The notes under the pieces were generated by a model. That model had not been told where the DNA came from. It saw only the letters and a program-made list of their open reading frames with translations, and ran no database searches. Positions 57,193-64,000 of a stretch of 64,000 nucleotides of DNA are shown here, one piece after another (positions within the stretch are counted from its first letter, which is position 1; each line of letters opens with the position of its first letter). The translations under genes were made by a program, and so were the position numbers. The DNA is from CAVXXD01 sp963765625 (GTDB taxonomy: Bacteria; Actinomycetota; Geothermincolia; Geothermincolales; Geothermincolaceae), in assembly GCA_963765625.1 (NCBI GenBank), contig CAVXXD010000009.1, positions 194,376-258,375 of the forward strand, read 5' to 3'.

Positions 57193-57631
57193 TCAGAAGC
57201 TCGGCTCGCCTCGGCCGGTTTCGGAGAGCTCACGCACGAAGCTGCGGTGACCGAGGTCGCCCGCCGCGAACTCTGCACGCACGCGGCGAAGGGAGTCACG
57301 AATCTGTGGGCTCTTCAGGCGGCCCTCGACCTCCACCTCGCCGAAGCGGAAGACACGCGTGCCACCGTCGAGGGTCTTCGACTCGACCACCGCGCCGCCC
57401 GGGCCCGCATCGGCGCTGCGCGGGCGCCGTTCGCTCGTCGCGTCCTGTGCGACACCGCGGTCCCGCGTCCTCGGTGTCGGGGGTGAGCGGGCGGGCTCGG
57501 TGGCCGGTGGGCTTGATGGCGGGCTTCTTCGGCGGCGGCGGCGGCGGCGCGGGCTTTCTCACCTGCGCCTCGGCGACGCGCGATGATGGACTCGCCGGGG
57601 ATTGCGGAGTCGCACGGACGATGAGCGCCAT
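57193..57631 (-). CDS. GltF-like small protein (gliding motility cluster candidate)
   Basis: About 145 residues with one shift. The start MALIVRATPQSPASPSSRVA at 57631 is followed by a proline-rich stretch (PAPPPPPPKKPAIKP), then KTLDGGTRVFRFGEVEVEGR, a helix DSLRRVRAEFAAGDLGHRSF and VRELSETGRGEPSF at the stop. I place it as a GltF-like protein by size and by its position directly after the gltD-like and gltE-like genes, as in Myxococcus. Sequence identity to GltF is not verified. It begins 42 bases after the TPR lipoprotein stop. Confidence 0.45.
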
Positions 57632-57672
57632 ACGATGCGCGAGCGCCAGCGGTGGCGGAGCTTGAGACCGCG

Positions 57673-58857
57673 TCACTTCTTTCCCGGTGCGGGAGGCGGT
57701 CGCGGGCGTGGCGCAGGCGGGCGCGGTGCGGGTGTGGCCGGAGGAGGGGTGCGTCGGCGGCGCCGATTTCGCGCTCGCCACCTGCCGCTCCGCCTCGGGA
57801 CGGGAGGGTCGATCCTTCGGTGCGTCGTCGAGGAAGCGCTCGAAGTACGGCTTCGCTTCGGCGGGCTTCTTCAGCGAGTCTGCATAGAGCACACCGAGGT
57901 TGAAGTTCGCCGCGACGTTGTGGGAGTCGTGCTCGATCACCTTCTCGAGCAGCGACTTCGCCTCGTCGAGCAGCTTGGCGTTCTTGCCGTCGGACTCGCC
58001 ACGCAGCGCGGCCGCGAGACCGATCTGGGCCGCAGGCTCGTCCGGCGCGGCCGCGAGCGCGCTCTTGTATTGCTCTGCGGCCTTCGCATACGCGCCGGCG
58101 CGAAGGAGCACCGCGCCCATGTTGAGACGGGAGGTCGTGTCGCGCGGATCTTCCTGAGCCGCCTTCGAGAAGGCCTGGAAGGCCGCGGCGTCGTCACCGC
58201 CGCCGAGGAACACGAGGCCCTGCACACGATGCGCGATCGCGCTCTTCGCGTTCACGTCGAGCGCTTGCTTCACGAGGAGCTGCGCCGTGTCGCGCTCGCC
58301 CTTGCCGAGATGACAGAGCGCGATGCGGAGAGCGCGGTCGCGTCGCCGGGCTTGCGCATGAGGACCTCGCGCGCGTTCTGATCGCTCGCTCGTGCTGGCC
58401 CGAGTCCCGCAGCGCCGCGACGAGCAGCGTACGCGCCTCGGTCGCCGAGGGATGCTCCTTCACGAAGTCGTCGAGGCTCGACGCGGCGTCCTTGTTCGAG
58501 CCACGCCGCCTGCGCACCTCCGCCAGCGCCACCGCTACCTCCTCGCGCTCGGGCGCGGTCTTCGCCGCGGCACGGAGCTGCTCCTCCGCGTTCGCGAGAT
58601 CGCCTGCGTTCGCGAGCACGACGCCGAGATCGAAGCGCGCCTCCCACAGGTTCGGATCGATCTGGATGGCCTCGCGAAGAGCGCGATGGCGCGCGTCTGC
58701 GTGCGTGGATCGCGGCCGCGCTCACGCCCTCCACCATGCGCTGCACCGCGACGGGATTGCGGGCGGGAGCCCACGTCTCGACGGCCTTCGCGGCCGGGCC
58801 CTTGCTGCTCGAGCCACACGCGGGGATCGTCGCGAGCGCAGAGGACGCCGAGCGGAT
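57673..58857 (-). CDS. TPR lipoprotein, GltE (AglT)-like (frameshifted)
   Basis: About 390 residues across shifts. The N-terminal frame reads LATIPACGSSSKGPAAKAVE, a lipobox-like site with Cys, so an outer-membrane or periplasmic lipoprotein is likely. Tandem TPR units follow (LANAGDLANAEEQLRAAAKT; AIAHRVQGLVFLGGGDDAAA; LNMGAVLLRAGAYAKAAEQY; AANFNLGVLYADSLKKPAEA). The tail is Pro-rich and ends APGKK at 57673. In Myxococcus GltE is the TPR lipoprotein encoded just after GltD in the gliding (Agl-Glt) operon; the order matches here. The start codon is hidden by sequence errors. Confidence 0.55.
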
Positions 58858-58873
58858 CGCGAGCGGCGCGCTT

Positions 58874-61800
58874 CTACTTCTTCACCTCGCGCCCTTCTTC
58901 TTCGGCGCAACGGCTTGGCGGTCGCGGCTGCCGGTGCGGGGTGCGCCTCGAGCGCAGCGGCGGTCGCGGCCTCGTCATCGGGCACCATCGCGCCGTCCGG
59001 AAGACGCGGCGCCCGCCTTGGGCGTCCGGGCTTCGCCGGTGCGGTGCGGTTCGGCGCCGGCTTCGGCAGGCGCCTCCAGGGCTTCTTGCGGGGCCGCGGG
59101 TGTGCGACATCGGGCTTGTACTCGCGGCCTTCTTGTCTTCCTGGATGCCTGGCGGCCTGGAGCCGTGACCTGCTCCGGCGCGGCCTTCTCTCCGCCACGT
59201 CGGGGGGAATCGATGAGCGGCGGCAGCGGCATCGGGCCCTGCGAGCCGACCTCGAAGCCGATCTCCTTGAACGGGGGATAGAGCTCCGCGTTCAGGCGGT
59301 CCGAGCGCCTCGCGCATCTTCGCGGTCCACTGGTTGTAGATGCCGAGCTCGATCGCCTTCTTCCAGCCGTTCTCGTAGGCGTCGAGGCTGCGCTCCTCGA
59401 TGGGAACGACGAACTCGTCGATCTGCGTCTGGTACGCCTCCTTGTCGGCATCGTTGAGGCCAGACGGCGGCGGCGCCTCCTTGCAGCGACTTGCTGAACG
59501 TCTCGTAGGTGCGACCGATCTGGTAGAGCGCCGCGGTCGTCCACTCGGCGACGCCGAGCGAGACCACGTCGAGGAAGACCGCCGAGGCGTCTTGAGGAGC
59601 TCGCCTTCTGCTTGAGGCGCCCCGAGAGCTGCTTCACGTCGCCCCGCGATATCTGGATCTTGTCGAAGCGCTGGCGAGGACGCGCTCACCCTCCATGTAC
59701 CGCGCGTGGGCCGCGGCGTATTTGCCGTCCGGACCCAGATCGACCCTCCGGTGCTTTCCGATGTCGACCGCGGCCTTCAGCGCGTCGTCTGCGTTCTTCT
59801 CGTCGCCGGTCTTGACGAGCGCGGTGCGGCGAGGAGCACGTAGCCCTGCACGCGATGGTCCTGGTTCTTCGAGCGCGCGAGGTACGGCGATAGAGGACTC
59901 CGCGGCCTCTTTGTTTCGCCCCGCGTTCTGATGCGCCTTGCCCATCTGGAAGACGACCTCGTCCGCGTCGGTGATGATCGCGTGCTGCGCGAGGAAGCGG
60001 TTGCCGTTGGCGATCGCTTTGTCGTGCTCCCCGGTCGCGACGCGCAGCACGACCGCGTTGTACGCAGCGTCCTTCGAGTGCTCGTACTTCTGGTAGTTCG
60101 GGTGGTCCGTCGGCGAGCCCGGCGATCGTCTCGTGGAACTCGCCGACGTCCGAGAAGAGCCCCATCGACTGGAAGGTCGGCTGCCGCGATCCACGCGCCG
60201 TGCGGCGACTCCGATTTGCTCGCGGTACTCCTTGCCGGTCGCGAGCTGCGCGCCCTCTTTGAGCGTCGCCGTGTCACCCGCTTTTTGCGCCTCGAGCTCC
60301 GAGTTCACGCACGCCTGCGCCGCGCGCGGGTCCTCGGGAACTCCTCGGCCGCGCGGAGGTAGGCCTTCGCCGCGTCTACGTGATCGCCCGCGGCGCCTTC
60401 TGCTCGCCTTGCTTGAAGACGGCCTGCACGATGAGGGTGTCGAGCTTCTTCTGGTTCGTGTCGCTCGCGAACGCCGGCGCGGTCTTGAGTCGACGCGCCC
60501 AGGTCTCGATGTTCTCGTAGTTCTTCGCGCGATTGAACGAGTCGAGGATGCAGCTCGCCAGCCGGAGAGCGCGTACTGGCTTCGCGGGAACTTCTCGAGC
60601 AGCGAGCCCCAGATCCTCACCGCGTAGTCGTAGACGCCGTAGTCGTAGTACTGGCGGCCCTGGCGGAAGAAGAGCTCGGGCAGCGCCGGATCGCTCGGAT
60701 AGAGCTGCGCGTAGAGATCGAGGGCCTCGGCGAATTTCTTGTCGGCCTCGGTCTCCTGGAACGCGCTGCTCCCGTCTCCCTGCGCTGCTTCTTGCGCGCC
60801 TCGAGCTCGGCGAAGCGCACGCGCTCGAGCGCCGCGATCGCGTTGTAGATCGCGTCGTGGCGCAGCGTCTTCAGCGGCTCCTGCTCCGCCGCGGCGTTCG
60901 GGATGGCGCGCGCGGCTGCCATGTAGTGCGTCGCCGCGTCGGTCGGCTTGTCGAGCCGGTAGAAGTAGATCTCGCGCGAGGTAGTAGTGGATCTGGTAGG
61001 CGGTCCTTCTCGCCGCTCGAACTTCGAGAGGTAGACGCTGTAGAGCCCGGCGGCGCCGTCGAACTCGGCGCGGCTCGTCTTGTCCTTCTGCGCCTTCGCG
61101 TGCAGCTGCAGGGCGTGCTCGCGCAGCTGCTTCTCGATCTCCGCGGTGGCTCGAGCGACGACGTGGATCGCCCTGCGTCTTCGCCCACGCCGAGCCGGCG
61201 GTGTAGCCGGTGACCGCGCGCTCGTAGGTTGTCTTGAGCCTCGGCCAGTCTTCGACCGCGTTGTAGCCCTGCGGCGATCGGCGAGCACCCAGCTCGCCCG
61301 CGTCGGCGCTGACGCGGGCTCGAGCTTGAGGAGCAGCTCGTACGCCTCGATCCCGCGGTCGTAGTGCGCCTGATCGTAGAACTGCGACGGCGAGCGCGCG
61401 CACGACCTTGCCGGCGAAGCGGTCGCCGCCGATCTTCGTGAGGAAGCCGTAGACGTCCTGCGCGGTGTTCTTCTCGTCCTCGGTGAAGACCTCGACGAGG
61501 TACTTCAGCGCCTCGGCTCTGCAGCTCGTCGAGCTGCTTGCGCTGGGCCCCGTTGACGCTTCTCGCCCGGTGCGTCGGTGACCTCGAAGACCCGACGAAG
61601 CGCTTCGCGGCCTCGTCGCTCGCGACCGAGACGCCACATGCACCACGCGCTCTTGAACATCGCGAGCCCGTAGAGGTCGCTGTTCTTGTACTTGAGGACC
61701 TTCTCGTATTCGGCGAGCGCGCCTGGTAGTCGTACTTGCCGTTGAAGAGCGACTCGGCGCGCGCCATGTGTGCGTCGGCGACGAAGCGCGAGCGCGGGAA

Positions 61801-62530
61801 CTCCTTGAGGATGCGATTGAAGCGCGCGAGCGCCTCGTCCTGCTTGCCTTGCTCGTACGCGAGGAAGCCGTCGACGTAGAGCGCGAGGTCGTACTGCCCG
61901 AACCACGGGTAGTCCTTGAGGACGCGCGCGAAGAGATCGCGCGACGGCTGGAAGTTCGGCTCCGGCGAGCGGGCCGCGCTGGTCGACGGGCTTCGCCTCC
62001 CACGCCTTGAAGCGATCGACGAACTGCTCGCGTTCGAGCTCCCACTTCAGCTCGCCGAGACGGAGGAGCGCCTCGGGCATCTCGCGCGCCTCGCGCGGCG
62101 TCTCGGCGACGAACGTTGTGAGGAGGCCGATGGCCTCGCCGCGGAGCTGCCGTATCTGCGTGACGTCGCGATCGATGCGCGCCTCGAGCTGCTTCTGCGA
62201 GCTGCGGCGCGGAGCGCATCGGGGATTTTCGTGCCGCCCGTCGTGGGGCGGCCACCTGCGCCTTTCAGCGCCGACGCTGCCCCGACGCCCTGCCGCGCTT
62301 GGCGCGCCGGGCCTCACAGCCGGCTTCGCGTCGATGGTGGTCTCCGCCGCTGCCTTGACGGTGGAGGTGGTCGGCGCGCTGGCTCCCGGTGTGGTGCTCA
62401 GCGTGGAGTCGGCCGGCTTGCTCTTGTCGTTGGGCGCGGCGTGCGCGACGGACGCCGGGAAGACGGCGCACGCGCACCAGACGAGCGCTATCGCCCATGC
62501 CGAAGCCGTCGCGTGGCCGCGTCTGCGCAC
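58874..62530 (-). CDS. very large periplasmic TPR protein, GltD (AgmU)-like (frameshifted)
   Basis: About 1,220 residues spread over all three frames. A signal peptide (AWAIALVWCACAVFPASVAHA) follows a probable GTG start near 62,530. Family-typical blocks are EALLRLGELKWELEREQFVD near the N-terminus, many TPR-like helices (FGQYDLALYVDGFL-type units; LPELFFRQGRQYYDYGVYDY; YALSGW), and a C-terminal region AEWTTAALYQIGRTYETFSK, LNDADKEAYQTQIDEFVVPI and NGWKKAIELGIYNQWTAKMR. Proteins like this are annotated as TPR components of TonB-like systems or as AgmU/GltD, part of the trans-envelope gliding machinery. It ends REVKK at 58874, just before the gltE-like gene. Confidence 0.6.
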
Positions 62531-62596
62531 CGCCCAATGATACACACGAGGCGCCGTAGGCGACCGCGATTGCACCACAATCGCACCGACTTGTGG

Positions 62597-63276
62597 TCAG
62601 TGGCCGCCGTGGTCGTCGAGACCGCGCCAGGCCTTGGGGAAGAGCGCCCAGTGGCCGTTGACGTGGACGAGACCGTCGTACGAGTCGCCTGCGACTTACC
62701 GGGCTCGACGAAGCGGAAGCGGTAGAGCGTGAGCGGGTTGGCGGTGAAGTGCTGCGCGAGCTTCTTGTAGCCGCCGGGGAACTCCTTCGCGTTCCCGGTC
62801 CAGGCCTTGAGATCGGCGAGCGTCGCCGAGGCGATCTTGACCTCGGTCTGGCCGGGCCGCGCCGCGACCACGAAGGTGCCGCGATCCCGCTCCTTCGAAT
62901 AGACCGAGTCTATTTTGGTCGCGGTCGGGGCGTCGAAGATCGCTTTGTAGTCGGCTGTGGTGGGGCGGGAGCTGCTTCGAGACGGCGACGTTGTCGACGC
63001 CGGGCTTCACGAACTCGGCGATGAGGGACTTCGCGCCGGCCTCCGTGCCGGGGAAGCTCTTCACGTTCGGCGGTGGCGACGCCGGTGCCGCGACGGTCGA
63101 TGCTGATGCAGACGCAGACGCAGACGCAGACGCAGGTGGAGCTGCGGATCCTGATGCGAATGCAGACGCAGATGCGGGAGACGCGGATGCAGACGCTGCG
63201 CTCGGGGTCGGTGTGGGTTCGGTGGTCTTGCAACGGCGCAGGCAGCCAGCGCGATGAGAAGAGGCAGCTCCTTCAT
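62597..63276 (-). CDS. lipoprotein with Ala/Ser-rich linker (frameshifted)
   Basis: About 225 residues. The start MKELPLLIALAAC at 63276 is a lipoprotein signal with the Cys at the expected place. After a shift comes a low-complexity ASASASASPASASAF linker encoded by a hexamer DNA repeat. A globular domain follows (SFPGTEAGAKSLIAEFVKPG, TKIDSVYSKERDRGTFVVAA, LADLKAWTGNAKEFPGGYKK, HFTANPLTLYRFRFVEPG). The end VHVNGHWALFPKAWRGLDDH at 62597 is in another frame. I do not recognise the family. It starts 10 bases after the upstream gene ends. Confidence 0.6.
63101..63200 (+). repeat. hexamer (GCAGAC) microsatellite-like repeat
   Basis: Around 63108-63134 GCAGAC repeats in perfect tandem, flanked by degenerate copies to about 63,200. 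On the minus strand it encodes the Ala/Ser linker of the lipoprotein. Hexamers keep the frame when they expand. Confidence 0.75.
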
Positions 63277-63286
63277 GGCCGGCCCT

Positions 63287-64000
63287 TCATTTCAGCCCCT
63301 CCGAGCCCAGGAACTCGTCGGGCCAGTCGTCGCCCTCGAAGGGCCAGTACTCCTCGCTGTCGCGCAGGTAGCGAGCGGCATCGAGCGAGTCGAGCGCGTC
63401 CTTCGGGAAGTAGCCCGCGCTCATCGCCTCCCGAATCTCGACCTCCAGCGCGCGCTTCTTTCCAGGCGCCCGACTCGATGCGCCCGAGGCGGGCCCGACG
63501 CAGGAGCCGCGAGAGGCGAAATGAGCCTCGCGCAGCGCGTCCTTCGCGAGCGCAGCTTCTGCAGCGCCGAGCTCGGTGCGTACACCATGAGCTCGCGACC
63601 AAGCGATGTCGCATAGGTGGTGTCGGTGCGCAGGAGATGGGAGTGCCGCGCCGGCTCCTGCGGCGTCACGAGCCGCCGCAGCCTCGGCGGCCGCAGGCAA
63701 TCCAGCGACGAGACGCGCCTCGAGTTCTGCGAGGCCTCCTTCCGAAGCGGGGCAATCTTTCGGCGCCACCTCGCGCCTGCTCTGCATCGTCAATCTGTCG
63801 TCGCACGCCGTCGAGCGCAGCGCGTGCATCCTGAGCCTTCTCGAACGGATCACCCTTCTCTTCGAGCTGCGGGCGCACCCCGCCGGTCGTGGCGATGCTG
63901 CGCTGCATGTCGCCGAGGGTCACCGTTACGAGCCTGAGACCGCTCGCCTCGCGCTCGAGCACGGCGCGCTTGCGCGCCACCTCGCCGTAGAGGTGCAATG
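63287..64000 (-). CDS. unidentified helical protein, 5' end outside the window (frameshifted)
   Basis: At least ~235 residues. The readable chain contains LYGEVARKRAVLEREASGLR, TVTLGDMQRSIATTGGVRPQ, AQDARAALDGVRRQIDDAEQ, then after a shift DCPASEGGLAELEARLVAGL, and later VEIREAMSAGYFPKDALDSL. It ends WPDEFLGSEGLK at 63287. It is helix-rich and partly coiled coil in the first part, with no visible catalytic motif. It precedes the lipoprotein gene by 10 bases, likely in one operon. Confidence 0.5.

Noticed and set aside
57193..62530. TonB energy-transduction operon, as the large TPR family is often annotated
   Set aside because: No TonB box, ExbB or ExbD gene is visible. The gene order fits the gliding cluster better.

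Overview
This window is not one genome. From gene content, base composition, intron structure and error pattern I read it as four unrelated pieces joined end to end: (A) about 1-36,330, a bacterial segment; (B) about 36,330-38,900, a nuclear gene fragment from a green alga or plant with spliceosomal introns; (C) about 38,900-54,130, a Verrucomicrobia-like segment; (D) about 54,130-64,000, a Myxococcota-like segment. Apparent neighbourhoods that cross these joins should not be interpreted.

Segment A (clean sequence, only one frameshift seen) suggests an uncultured Gram-positive-type bacterium, probably a deep Actinomycetota lineage; this is inferred from the protein style and is not proven. 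It holds a minus-strand redox/lipid cluster (FAD-linked oxidase, small unknown protein, CrtI-like desaturase, small membrane protein), three large secreted proteins that each end in four copies of a related ~100-residue module, a proteasome-like Ntn-hydrolase, a NERD-helicase divergent from a PAS histidine kinase, an M23 peptidase with coiled coil, an acyl-CoA synthetase, a hypA-hypB pair behind a very large Fe-S/FAD oxidoreductase, a CrtC/AttH-like protein with a GH29 fucosidase, a shrunken DUF4258/DUF2283 pair, the primary sigma factor RpoD, a Ycf48-like TIG protein and a lysophospholipid acyltransferase-like protein.

Segment B contains four exons, consistent in phase, of the HAD-hydrolase domain of SOQ1 (SUPPRESSOR OF QUENCHING 1), a chloroplast photoprotection protein. 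Two introns each carry a run of exactly 24 G.

Segment C carries a class II fructose-bisphosphate aldolase, a tyrosine-recombinase remnant, a nitrilase-family hydrolase, a DUF5703 carbohydrate-active protein, a DUF4442 protein, a short NfeD, an IS1182-type element, a flotillin-like FloA divergent from an NfeD1b membrane protease, SerA and a parvulin-type prolyl isomerase cut by the next join. Most of these genes contain one to several frameshifts, which look like sequencing errors rather than decay because both sides of each shift stay conserved.

Segment D is GC-rich and equally frameshifted. Its best-supported content is a minus-strand run resembling gltD-gltE-gltF of the myxobacterial gliding (Agl-Glt) machinery: a very large TPR protein, a TPR lipoprotein and a small protein, flanked by an Ala/Ser-rich lipoprotein and proteins I do not recognise.

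I found no tRNA, rRNA or CRISPR array. I do not see a convincing complete new system. The strongest leads are the algal SOQ1 fragment and chimerism, the four-module secreted protein family of segment A, the lone proteasome-like hydrolase, and the HypAB-linked oxidoreductase.
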